Of a DNA stretch of 64,000 nt, positions 26,642 through 34,637 are shown one piece after another. How positions within the stretch are numbered: the stretch's first letter is position 1; each line of letters starts with the position of its first letter. The translations under genes were made by a program, and so were the position numbers. Location of the stretch: contig DASYZB010000030.1 in NCBI GenBank assembly GCA_035946615.1, positions 27,639 through 91,638 of the forward strand. The letters are read 5' to 3'. The stretch comes from Verrucomicrobiia bacterium (GTDB lineage Bacteria; Verrucomicrobiota; Verrucomicrobiia; Limisphaerales; UBA8199). Below the pieces are notes generated by a model that was not told where the DNA came from, made no database searches, and worked only from the letters and a program-made list of their open reading frames with translations.

Positions 26642-28270
26642 TTACCGGCCCAACCCGCCGACACCGGCGCCGCCGCCGGCGCCCACGCCGGAGCGCATTA
26701 AGCTCGTGCCGATGGTGGATTGCTGGTTGCCGGTGGTCTCACGCAAGGTCAGCGGGTTATTTTGGCCCATCAGTGAGTTGTTGTTGTTGTTGTTTTGCAT
26801 GTGGACCGTGCTGCGGTTGAAGAGGTCCTGCAGGTTGCGATAAACATCCTGCGGGTCGGCGTTCTGCAACTCGAAATAGCTGACCACCTCTCTTTTGCCT
26901 TTGCTCGAGTCCAATTCGGCAATCATGGCGGCTATCTGCGGCATGAGGGTCTTGGAGGCGGTGACGATGACGGAAGCGGTGCGCGGGTCCGGAACCGCAA
27001 GCACCTTGCCCATTTTTCGGGCGCGGTCGCTGGTGTTGGCTGCGTTATTGTTATTGGCGCCGGCGAATCGGCCTCGGAAAAAGAAGGGCACGTTTTGGTT
27101 ATTATTATTGTTGTTGGAACTGGTCTCGTCGGGGAACAACTGGGAAAGCTGGTCGGCCATCTCGGAGGGGTCCGCATTGGCAAGGCGAAAGACGCGCAAC
27201 TCGGTTTCATCGGAGACTTGCCGGTCAATTTGATCGAGCATTTCGTCAATGGTGGTTATCATATCGGGCGGGGCGCTGATAACGACGGAATTGGAGCGAT
27301 CATCGGCAACGGCCACGACATGGGCGCCGGCGGTGTTGCCACGTGTGTTGGCACTGGCGGCCGCCTGAGCCATGGCGCGGAAGAAGCCGCCTGGACCGCC
27401 ACCGCCGGGGCCGCCGAAATTGGGGCCGCCGCGGTTGCCCTGGCCGCCAGTCTGGCTGGAGCTTTGCGGGGAGAAGATTTGGGTAATCAAAGTGGCGGTA
27501 TCTTTCGCGTCGGCGTATTGCAGTTGCCTGACTTTGATGGTGGAGACAGTGGCAATCGAGGTGTCGAGGGCCTGGACGATTTTGAGCATGCGCTTGATGT
27601 CGCTCTTGGTGGCCACCAGCAACAGCGTGTTGGCGCTCTCATTGGCGGTCAGCGTGGCGCTGGTTGGCAACAGAATCTCCAAATTCGGGACCAGTTGGGT
27701 CGCGCTGGCGTAATGCACCGGAATTATCCGGGTCTCCATCTCATCGGAATCGGGCACGCTATTGGGGTCGCTTCCGCTAACCACCTCAAGTTGCGAAGAA
27801 GTCTTTGCGGTGTCCATGGGCATGATCGTCAGGATGCGCCCGTTGCGGACAATGGCGTAACCGTTTTTGGAAAGCACCGAGCTGAGCAAATCAACGGCTT
27901 CGTCTTTGGTGACTGGCTGCTTGCTCCAGACCTCGACGGTACCATGAACATCGGCGGTTTTGTTGATGATAAACCCGGCGGCATCGCTGAGGTAATCCAG
28001 CACCAAGTTGAGCGGGGCGCCATGGAAGTTGATGCGCAAACCGTTGGTCCCGTTTTCGGAGGTGATGGGCGGCGCCGCGGCGTTCGTAGCGGCCTCTGAT
28101 GCCGGGACTGTGGCCGGCGCGGCTGTGGCTGTGGTGTCCGGCTGAGCAGTGGCGGCTTGGTTTGTGGGGCCGGCTGGTGGCGCGGCCAGGTTGGTTGAAG
28201 GGGTGTTGGATTGCGCGGTCGCCAAGCTGGCCAAGGCGGTTGAGAGTACAAAGAGGATTAGTGGTTTCAT
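26642..28270 (-). CDS. N-domain protein, N-terminal half of a split GspD
   Basis: 542 residues with a signal peptide (LILFVLSTALASLATAQS) and a Thr/Ala/Pro-rich linker. Successive secretin N domains follow: N0 (LRINFHGAPLNLVLDYLSDA), then repeated N1-type units (IIPVHYASATQLVPNLEILL; VRQLQYADAKDTATLITQIF; VFRLANADPSEMADQLSQLF; YFELQNADPQDVYRNLQDLF). Loops contain runs of asparagine and glycine. It ends in a Gly-rich tail with no pore domain. The N domains form the periplasmic vestibule of the channel. It lies 32 nt before the pore gene, on the same strand. Confidence 0.88.
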   Translation of the reverse strand: MKPLILFVLSTALASLATAQSNTPSTNLAAPPAGPTNQAATAQPDTTATAAPATVPASEAATNAAAPPITSENGTNGLRINFHGAPLNLVLDYLSDAAGFIINKTADVHGTVEVWSKQPVTKDEAVDLLSSVLSKNGYAIVRNGRILTIMPMDTAKTSSQLEVVSGSDPNSVPDSDEMETRIIPVHYASATQLVPNLEILLPTSATLTANESANTLLLVATKSDIKRMLKIVQALDTSIATVSTIKVRQLQYADAKDTATLITQIFSPQSSSQTGGQGNRGGPNFGGPGGGGPGGFFRAMAQAAASANTRGNTAGAHVVAVADDRSNSVVISAPPDMITTIDEMLDQIDRQVSDETELRVFRLANADPSEMADQLSQLFPDETSSNNNNNNQNVPFFFRGRFAGANNNNAANTSDRARKMGKVLAVPDPRTASVIVTASKTLMPQIAAMIAELDSSKGKREVVSYFELQNADPQDVYRNLQDLFNRSTVHMQNNNNNNSLMGQNNPLTLRETTGNQQSTIGTSLMRSGVGAGGGAGVGGLGR

Positions 28271-28276
28271 GGTAAA

Positions 28277-29086
28277 TCAGTCCTTTTCACGTCGTAACAT
28301 CAGGCGTTTGAGTATCTCGCTTTCCCCTCCATTGCTGGCAGAGCTGGGTTGCGAATTGCTGGAGGAACTATTGGAGCCGGCGGCGTAGGTTTCTGCGCCG
28401 GCGACCTCGACCCAAGTGCCATCGTCCTGCCGGCGCAACTGGGCGCCCACCGGCAAATTTATCTGCTTGTTGTCCTGGGTTAGTTTGACCGAATCAGGCA
28501 AAATGGCCAGAACAGTGTAGCCGGCGATGGTCTCGGACGGTTTCAAGACCTTTTTATAATCTGCGCTCGTGCCATCGAAGAAGGCAAAGTCGCCTTTGGA
28601 ATAGCTCATGGTACCGACGAGGCTAAAGGCATCCACGGTTTTGGCCTGGACCGGCGGGCCGCTGCGCGCCATGCGATTGGGGTCAAAGATGTTCCGCTCG
28701 GTGATGAGCCGGAAGGCAGAGAAGTCCAATGAGGACGGGCTATTTGTAGCGGCTGAAGCTTCAGCCGCGGGGGGCAAGTTGTAGGCGCGGCGGCGATTTT
28801 GTTGCTGGCGTTCCCGCCAAAGAGAGTGGGCATCCGGCCCAGGCGTACCTGTGAGGGTTTGGGTAGGGGCGGGGGGGCCATTAGTGCTCTCGGAGACCTC
28901 GGCAGCCGATTCCATTTCTTTGAGGGCGGGTTGATCGGGCGGCATTTGTTCCGCCTGGATGACTTCGTTGGTTGGGGGCAAATCATTAGTGTCTTGTGCC
29001 TGCGATGAGCAGCGGCCCAGGGCTAGTGCCAGACCGGCGGCGAGCAACCAGTGTTTCCCGTGACATCTTTTACTGCTTAGCTTCAT
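28277..29086 (-). CDS. GspC/PilP-like periplasmic protein
   Basis: 269 residues. An N-terminal hydrophobic segment (WLLAAGLALALGRCSS, with a possible lipobox cysteine) precedes a disordered Pro/Gln/Asn-rich linker. A small beta domain follows, starting LITERNIFDPNR (the hallmark of GspC/PilP homology regions) and continuing FSLVGTMSYSKGDFAFFDG and LPDSVKLTQDNKQINLPVGA. It would connect inner-membrane parts to the secretin. Start at 29086 overlaps the upstream gene by ATGA; longer extensions of the frame are antisense noise. Confidence 0.8.
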   Translation of the reverse strand: MKLSSKRCHGKHWLLAAGLALALGRCSSQAQDTNDLPPTNEVIQAEQMPPDQPALKEMESAAEVSESTNGPPAPTQTLTGTPGPDAHSLWRERQQQNRRRAYNLPPAAEASAATNSPSSLDFSAFRLITERNIFDPNRMARSGPPVQAKTVDAFSLVGTMSYSKGDFAFFDGTSADYKKVLKPSETIAGYTVLAILPDSVKLTQDNKQINLPVGAQLRRQDDGTWVEVAGAETYAAGSNSSSSNSQPSSASNGGESEILKRLMLRREKD

Positions 29087-29616
29087 TTTGGTTCGGGATG
29101 GAGCACCAGGCCGCTGAATTGCAGGCCAAGGGAAAGTTGCTGGCCGTCTTTGTCGCGGGAGGTGATTTCGACCGAGTCGAGCTTCAAGGCGAGTGGCTCG
29201 CGTTCGGCCTGGTAAAGAAAGCGGCTGAGCCGGTTGATGTCCCCGCTGGCGTCCACGCGGCACTCGTAAGTCGCGTAATCATCGGAATCGCTTTTCCATT
29301 GCGGGGTAATGGCATTAATGATGACCCCGGTGTTGTCCGCCCAGTTGTTGATCGCGTGGAAGACCGCCTGTTCGGCCGCCGAGGTGTTGTTGGTCAACGC
29401 ACGGCGCTGCATTTGGTCCCAATGCTCACGAACGCCCCGTTCGCGCTGGGCCAGCATTTTCCCGCGCGTCAATTGATTGCGTAAAACGGCAATTCGGGCG
29501 GCCCGCGCGGACCACAAATTCGTCAACGGGGACAATAATAGTTTGTCAGCGGCGAACAGAGACACTGCGGCTACCGCGACAATGATGAGAAGTTGCTGGC
29601 GGTTTTTAATTTGCAC
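29083..29616 (-). CDS. PilO/GspM-like inner-membrane assembly protein
   Basis: 177 residues: one N-terminal membrane helix (LLIIVAVAAVSLFAADKLLL), a coiled-coil segment (ARAARIAVLRNQLTRGKMLA) and a ferredoxin-like periplasmic domain. Start is GTG at 29616, because a strong Shine-Dalgarno sequence (AAGGAGGAG) ends 6 nt before it; an upstream ATG at 29640 has no such site. The gene begins 11 nt inside the end of the PilM/N fusion. It should pair with the PilN-like part of that protein in the T2SS inner-membrane platform. Confidence 0.82.
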   Translation of the reverse strand: MQIKNRQQLLIIVAVAAVSLFAADKLLLSPLTNLWSARAARIAVLRNQLTRGKMLAQRERGVREHWDQMQRRALTNNTSAAEQAVFHAINNWADNTGVIINAITPQWKSDSDDYATYECRVDASGDINRLSRFLYQAEREPLALKLDSVEITSRDKDGQQLSLGLQFSGLVLHPEPK

Positions 29617-31066
29617 TGGCAACTCCTCCTTTCCATGCAAAGACGAAACTGAACTGGAGCGCGGGGGATTGGCCGCGAGTCGGGCCGAGATTGGCGTCGC
29701 GGATTTGAGGTTCAGCGCGCAGCCGTTGGATGGTTTGGAGCAAAGCCGGGTAGCTCCGGGCGGTCCCAGTGCAAGTAACGGTTTTTAAATCACGGATTTC
29801 AACGCTTTTGGCTGTGACGCTGCCGTCCTCAGGAAATGCCTGGGTCAGGCAGCGCAGCAAAGTCAGGCCGCGCACCGTCTCATCGTCCCAGGGACGGTAT
29901 TGGTTGATTTGTTTGTTGATGATTTCGAGCTGGGTAACCGTGGGAGCAATGCGGGCCCATTGCGCTTCCACGCTCCAAAGCTGGCATTGCTGATAAAAAA
30001 ACAAGCCGCCCACCAGCACCGCAGCAGCCCCCGTGGCGGTCAGGACAGTCCGCAACCGTCCCGAAGCATAGCGGGAGGACATCTGTTGCCAGGGGGTGAG
30101 GCGGGGCGGTAAGAACTCGAATACGGCTGGTTTGCCGGCAAGTTTCTGGGCTGCGAGGCTGCATGCCTGACTGACGGGAGCATCGGCAGGCATCGCCACG
30201 CCAAATTCCCCCGGGCTATAGCGGGTTACGGGCTCTGCCTTCAACCCGAGAGAATCCAGCCGCAAATCCAATTCGTCAGTCAATTGCTGGGCCAGGTCGC
30301 GAGGGCCGAACACGCGAATCGCGCGCACGGCTTGTCGAAGTTCGGGCGCCAACTGCCCGAGGGTGATGCGCACCTCCCGTGCAACGAGGTCCGCGTGCAA
30401 CACGCGCCGGCTGCCTTCCAATTCCAGCGCTCCTTCCAGAGCGCGCAAGGAGGCCACGCCCCCGCCCGCGATGACTTGGAGCGCAAGCTGGCTCTCGCCG
30501 ATTCCCAGCGCCAGCACCCCGGGGCCCGCACTGGTTCCGGGCGGCTGCAGAGCGGTAATACCCAGCGAGAAACTCACCGGCTTGAGCTTGGCCGCGCGGA
30601 GCGCCTGTTCAAGAATGGCCAGATGGTTGTTGGGAATGCCTGCCAGCAGGGCCTGGGTCTTGCCCGGAGAGACCTGGCAGCGCGACGAGCCGATGTTCAG
30701 AGTCCCGCTATCGCACGGAAACCCGCGTTCGGCTTCGATTTGCAGAAAACTGGCAACATCCGCCTCTGGCAAATCGGGGATTTCGATATGCGTCACCAGC
30801 GCCCATTTGAGCGGCAGGCCCACCACGCAGTTGCGTTCCCCAACTCCGGCGGCGTCGAGGTGATTGCGAATTTCGCGTCCGACCAGTTCCGGGGCATTCG
30901 TGAGCGGGTCCAGCGAGAGCGAGACGGAGAAGGTCTGTTGGAGGGTAAGGCCGCCGTTGGTGCGGCGCAGCACCAGGCCATCGAGCCGGCTGCCATCCAG
31001 CGACAGCCCCAACAGCGAGGTGAGCCGTTTGTGCCTGCCAAAATTCAATTTGACCAATTCATTCAT
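29606..31066 (-). CDS. PilM-PilN (GspL-like) fusion protein
   Basis: 486 residues. The N-terminal ~330 residues are an actin-like ATPase fold of the PilM/GspL type (GLSLDGSRLDGLVL, VVGLPLKWALVTHIEIPDLP, IEAERGFPCD). A membrane helix (TATGAAAVLVGGLFFYQQ) and a PilN-like periplasmic domain follow. In type IV pilus systems these are usually separate proteins, while in T2SS they form GspL. Start at 31066 overlaps the upstream stop (ATGA). It should link the GspE ATPase to the periplasmic parts. Confidence 0.85.
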   Translation of the reverse strand: MNELVKLNFGRHKRLTSLLGLSLDGSRLDGLVLRRTNGGLTLQQTFSVSLSLDPLTNAPELVGREIRNHLDAAGVGERNCVVGLPLKWALVTHIEIPDLPEADVASFLQIEAERGFPCDSGTLNIGSSRCQVSPGKTQALLAGIPNNHLAILEQALRAAKLKPVSFSLGITALQPPGTSAGPGVLALGIGESQLALQVIAGGGVASLRALEGALELEGSRRVLHADLVAREVRITLGQLAPELRQAVRAIRVFGPRDLAQQLTDELDLRLDSLGLKAEPVTRYSPGEFGVAMPADAPVSQACSLAAQKLAGKPAVFEFLPPRLTPWQQMSSRYASGRLRTVLTATGAAAVLVGGLFFYQQCQLWSVEAQWARIAPTVTQLEIINKQINQYRPWDDETVRGLTLLRCLTQAFPEDGSVTAKSVEIRDLKTVTCTGTARSYPALLQTIQRLRAEPQIRDANLGPTRGQSPALQFSFVFAWKGGVASAN

Positions 31067-32472
31067 GGGGTGCTCTTTGCGAAAAGCCATTTGTCACGCA
31101 CCGGTTTGCCCAGCGCCCAGCCAAGCTGGGTCAGGTCCTGTCGATAAACGATCTGCGGCGTGCCGGTGCTGGTATCGAAAACGAACCTCACCCGGCGATA
31201 GCCCCGGCCATGCGGCCCCAAGGCGGCGACATCGGCGCAGAATTGGTAGGTTTGAGTCGTAATACAATCGTTGGTCTGGAGCATCGAGAGGTCGGATGAA
31301 TAACTCTGTCCCAAGGCATCCATCACCCAGCCAATGGAAGCGAGGTTGTTGGGATTGGTTTGGCGGTAGGTAATCAGTTGTTGCGCGGCGGCCTGGTCCC
31401 CGTTGAGCAGGCAAGTCAGCACCGGCAGGGGCGCCGAGTTGACGTTGACGCGCCCCTGGATGAACGCGCCGCTGGTGGTAGTAATGTTAGTTGAGATTTG
31501 GGCGAACTCGACGCTGGTCATCCCGCTTTGCACAAAAAAGCTCAGCGGGCTTGGAAAGCTCCTGGATATGGCAACGGGCGCATTGCTGGCGCCGCGGCCT
31601 CTTGTGCCCGGACCCGTAGCCGCTCCTCCTCCCAACCCCAGGCGGGCCAGAATTTGGCCGGCGCGGGCCGCTCCTAAATTGGTCTGCAACAGCGAAGAAA
31701 TCGCCGCGACATTGACCGGGTTTATATCAACCTTGGCCGAGCCGTTGCTGTTGGTGTTTGGTTCGCGCGTATAGAGAGTGAGGTACTCGAAAATTCCCGG
31801 GTCCACCATGTTGTTCTGGTTCTCGTCGTTTTCATTCGGGTCAAGGATGCCATTTTGGTTGACATCCTCACCGACCAGGATGTCCATATTCGCGCCATAC
31901 ACCAGGCGCAATTCGCCGAGGGTTTCGAAGGGCTCGCTTTTGCACTGATAAGGCGGTTGCTGCATCGCGTAGTAAAGCACCGTGGGGCCATTGGCATTGG
32001 TGCTCCGCCAATCCAGGATGGCCTGCGTGATGTCAATGGTCATGCGGGGGAGCCAAATCAGCGCGTTACTCGGGGCCAGGTTCAAATTGAGTTTCGAGGC
32101 CTCATCCACCAGCCCGAAGCAGATTGTGCCGGGACCCACGGGGTTGTTGGTATCCCGTCCAATAAGCCAAAAGTGCGCGTCCCCAACTGGCACTGCCTGG
32201 CACTGATAATCGAACAAAGTCGGGAAACAACCATTGGACCCGTTCACAATCTGGGTTTCGAGCAGGTAATTGACGTAACGGGTGGCGCCGTCGATGGCCT
32301 CATCGGCAACTTGGGCCGAGACCCGGTTATCGGCCGCATGCAGTTCGGAAGTCATCGAATCGGCGAAGTAAATGGCCAGGCTGACCAGCCCAAAAGCTAT
32401 CCAAAGCACGATGATGAGCACCGAACTGCGTTCGGAAAGCCCTGCGGTCAGGTCATGGCGAAGAATGTTCAT
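31063..32472 (-). CDS. gspK: GspK-like minor pseudopilin
   Basis: 469 residues. The N-terminus SSVLIIVLWIAFGLVSLAIY is the GspK-type hydrophobic helix. The body contains the GspK SAM-like insert (LNLNLAPSNALIWLPRM; VNVAAISSLLQTNLGAARAG). An Asp/Asn-rich loop (EDVNQNGILDPNENDENQNN) looks like a calcium-binding loop. GspK normally caps the pseudopilus tip with GspI and GspJ, encoded just upstream. Start overlaps gspJ by 4 nt. Confidence 0.85.
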   Translation of the reverse strand: MNILRHDLTAGLSERSSVLIIVLWIAFGLVSLAIYFADSMTSELHAADNRVSAQVADEAIDGATRYVNYLLETQIVNGSNGCFPTLFDYQCQAVPVGDAHFWLIGRDTNNPVGPGTICFGLVDEASKLNLNLAPSNALIWLPRMTIDITQAILDWRSTNANGPTVLYYAMQQPPYQCKSEPFETLGELRLVYGANMDILVGEDVNQNGILDPNENDENQNNMVDPGIFEYLTLYTREPNTNSNGSAKVDINPVNVAAISSLLQTNLGAARAGQILARLGLGGGAATGPGTRGRGASNAPVAISRSFPSPLSFFVQSGMTSVEFAQISTNITTTSGAFIQGRVNVNSAPLPVLTCLLNGDQAAAQQLITYRQTNPNNLASIGWVMDALGQSYSSDLSMLQTNDCITTQTYQFCADVAALGPHGRGYRRVRFVFDTSTGTPQIVYRQDLTQLGWALGKPVRDKWLFAKSTP

Positions 32473-33257
32473 GGCATCGCCGTAAAGTTTGTGCGCGTGA
32501 CCGTCATCAACGGCACGGTCATTTCCAGCGGTTGCATCGAGGCGACTGCCTGGCCCTCCTGTGGGGCCAACTGGATGCGCACCCGGACAGCGACCGGGAG
32601 ATTAGTATCGCCCGAACTGGTGTCCCAGTAGTTGCGCCACTGGAAGCCGTCGTAACAATCGAAGTCGATGGTTGAGATATGGCTAAGTAAAGTTTGTGGA
32701 TCAGGCGTGACGAGTGTCGTGGCCAGGAGGTTGCGATTGACGTATCGCACCAACTCCATGCCGGGCTGGCCAGAATCGGTCGAGGCCTTCAGCGCATAAA
32801 AAACCTCCTGCAAATCCCCCCACGGGGCGTCATCGCCAACCTGCCCCGTTGCGCTAAAGAAATCGAGACCCGACCCACCTGCAGCGGCGCCTGTAATGCC
32901 CATGTTTGCGCCCACCGTTTGCACCCCGCATTTGAAATCCCCGGCTAAAAAGCCCCCGGGCCCGACCGCCCCTTTCAAATCGCGGCGCATCATCTCGAAG
33001 GTCCGCTCGGCAGGTTGGCTGGCGGCCACGGCACTGGAAGTCCGCTCGCGCAAGCGCACAGCGGTCGCAAAAACGGCTTGGATGGCCACCAGAATGATGG
33101 CGCAGATAGCCAGGGCCAGAAGCACTTCGACCAGCGTAAATGCGCTGTCTCCCACCCCGGAGTGATTGTTAGACGCCGCACCGCATCCGTGAGAGACGCC
33201 GCCTCGACCTGCCGGCGAGGTTGCCTGCGCTGCGTTGTTCTCCAGGTGGGCTCGCAT
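32469..33257 (-). CDS. gspJ: GspJ-like minor pseudopilin
   Basis: 262 residues. Prepilin motif SAFTLVEVLLALAICAIIL, preceded by a long leader of about 39 residues; the residue before Phe(+1) is Ala rather than Gly. The globular part is beta-rich with VTRTNFTAMP at the end. Homology to GspJ is inferred from position between gspI and gspK and from size. It lies 6 nt after gspI. Confidence 0.8.
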   Translation of the reverse strand: MRAHLENNAAQATSPAGRGGVSHGCGAASNNHSGVGDSAFTLVEVLLALAICAIILVAIQAVFATAVRLRERTSSAVAASQPAERTFEMMRRDLKGAVGPGGFLAGDFKCGVQTVGANMGITGAAAGGSGLDFFSATGQVGDDAPWGDLQEVFYALKASTDSGQPGMELVRYVNRNLLATTLVTPDPQTLLSHISTIDFDCYDGFQWRNYWDTSSGDTNLPVAVRVRIQLAPQEGQAVASMQPLEMTVPLMTVTRTNFTAMP

Positions 33258-33263
33258 GCGTTT

Positions 33264-33761
33264 CTAATGCGTTGAAGTTGCCGGCAAACCCAGGGTTAGC
33301 GAACTGTCCACCAGTGTGCTCATTTTCACGCTATAATCATGGCCGCGGACGTTGTAAATCACCTCGACGGAGAGCTGGCGAATGACGCTCTGGCCGGGGT
33401 CCTGTATCCAGGGGTCGCTCGTCAGGGTCCAACGGAAAGGCCGTTGGTCTTCGGTGGTGGTGCCTTGGAGGGTTTGGGTCCAATTGGTATTGACCACATT
33501 ATCGTTGAGCACTTGCAGAGCAATGCGGGCGGCCTGGCCTTTGCGCGCGGCCACGGCCCCGGCCAGGCTGGCGATGTGCAATCCCTCAACCGCAACGGGT
33601 ATCACAATAGCCATGAACAGCAGCGCCGCCAGAACCTCGGCCAGCGTGAAGGCGCTCACCAACAGGTGTGCGCCCCGAGCCCAGGAACCATTTGTTGCGC
33701 GTTCTTTCAAACGGCAGCCAGGGTTTGGGCCGCGGCTATTTCTGGCTATTCCGAATTTCAT
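33264..33761 (-). CDS. gspI: GspI-like minor pseudopilin
   Basis: 165 residues. Prepilin motif SAFTLAEVLAALLFMAIVIP, again with Ala at -1, after a 36-residue basic leader. The body has the short GspI-like beta region (QLSVEVIYNVRGHDYSVKMS). Start ATG at 33761 lies inside the end of gspH (26-nt overlap). Assigned by order and length. Confidence 0.78.
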   Translation of the reverse strand: MKFGIARNSRGPNPGCRLKERATNGSWARGAHLLVSAFTLAEVLAALLFMAIVIPVAVEGLHIASLAGAVAARKGQAARIALQVLNDNVVNTNWTQTLQGTTTEDQRPFRWTLTSDPWIQDPGQSVIRQLSVEVIYNVRGHDYSVKMSTLVDSSLTLGLPATSTH

Positions 33762-34635
33762 AACTGAGCTTGTCGCTGGTTTGGACCAGCCAGAGCGAGG
33801 AGCCGTCACGGGCGGTTAGCACTAACTGGGTGGGGCTGGTCGAGCTGATAGTCCCGTCCGGCAGGAACCGGATAGTCGGCAACGTCGGGTGAGCCAGTTT
33901 GACCGGGGGCACACTGGCAATGCTAGGCATCTGCCCCGGCGTGAGCACTTGGGGAGTAGCTGCAACCGGCGGTTTGGCGGCCTCGATTTGCAGGCCCGTG
34001 TCGAGCTTGAATTCGACTGCGCGCCCATCGGTGGTTTCGTAGCTCGGCTCGGCTTCCAATCCGAACTTGCCATCTGCCGCATCAATCCAAAGGTCCATCG
34101 GCAGGCCTTCCGAGACCGCGCGGCTCTGGCCGCCATGGGTCAGGGCCAGCAGCCGGCGCGCTTCGGAATCGAGTGAGCGACCACGAAAAAAATTCGACAA
34201 CGCCGGCGCAGTGAGAGAGACAGCCATGGTGAGAATGGCCATCACAAGAATCAGTTCGATCAGGGTGAAGGCGGAAACAGGGTGGCTTCGTGCAATTGGT
34301 CTCTGGCTCCGCGCGGTCTGAGGAGCCCCCTCGTTAGGATTTTGTTTCTCATCCCGGAGGGACGATTGAGAATAGCCCAACGCTTCAGCGTTGGGGAGAC
34401 GTTTGGTGGCACGAGTCCCGAAGGGACGGCTGAATGGAGCACGCAAGTGTGCAGGTTCAGCCGTCCCTTCGGGACTAAAGGGCTGCAACATCCCCTCCCC
34501 AACGCTGAAGCGTTGGGCTATTATCGGATGTCCCTCCGGGACAGTCGGTGCACTGGGTTTGACCGCCACGAGCCTCGGCGTAGGTCCTAATGGCGCGCTC
34601 CGCATTTCCACTGCATTTTGCGTCCACGGCTTCAT
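33736..34635 (-). CDS. gspH: GspH-like pseudopilin with repeat-derived N-terminal extension
   Basis: 299 residues. The recognisable pseudopilin begins only at about residue 121 (SAFTLIELILVMAILTMAV), followed by a GspH-like body ending SDKLSYEIRNSQK. The preceding ~120 residues are encoded largely by the palindromic repeat 34353-34540 (for example VPEGHPIIAQRFSVGEGM and LPNAEALGYSQSSLRDE). No start codon exists between the repeat and the prepilin motif, so translation must begin in or before the repeat. ATG 34635 is used here; TTG 34641 overlaps the gspG stop. The leader is far longer than normal. Confidence 0.75.
   Translation of the reverse strand: MKPWTQNAVEMRSAPLGPTPRLVAVKPSAPTVPEGHPIIAQRFSVGEGMLQPFSPEGTAEPAHLRAPFSRPFGTRATKRLPNAEALGYSQSSLRDEKQNPNEGAPQTARSQRPIARSHPVSAFTLIELILVMAILTMAVSLTAPALSNFFRGRSLDSEARRLLALTHGGQSRAVSEGLPMDLWIDAADGKFGLEAEPSYETTDGRAVEFKLDTGLQIEAAKPPVAATPQVLTPGQMPSIASVPPVKLAHPTLPTIRFLPDGTISSTSPTQLVLTARDGSSLWLVQTSDKLSYEIRNSQK
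34353..34540. repeat. 188-nt palindromic repeat element inside the gspH frame
   Basis: Two arms are reverse complements in three blocks: CCCGGAGGGAC, ATAGCCCAACGC...GTTGGGGAG and GTCCCGAAGGGACGGCTGAA. The left arm is about 34353-34434, the right arm about 34456-34540, with a short unpaired centre. Each arm also contains its own small hairpin (CCCAACGC-TTCA-GCGTTGGG and TCCCGAAGGGA). It has the form of a non-autonomous dispersed element. It is open in frame on both strands. Confidence 0.9.
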
Positions 34636-34637
34636 CT

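Noticed and set aside
26642..28270. Runs of asparagine codons as evidence of a sequencing artefact or pseudogene
   Set aside because: The frame stays open and domain order is normal on both sides; such loops are tolerated between secretin N domains.
25371..28270. Simple frameshift in gspD
   Set aside because: The second gene has its own signal peptide, linker and start; the two frames do not overlap.
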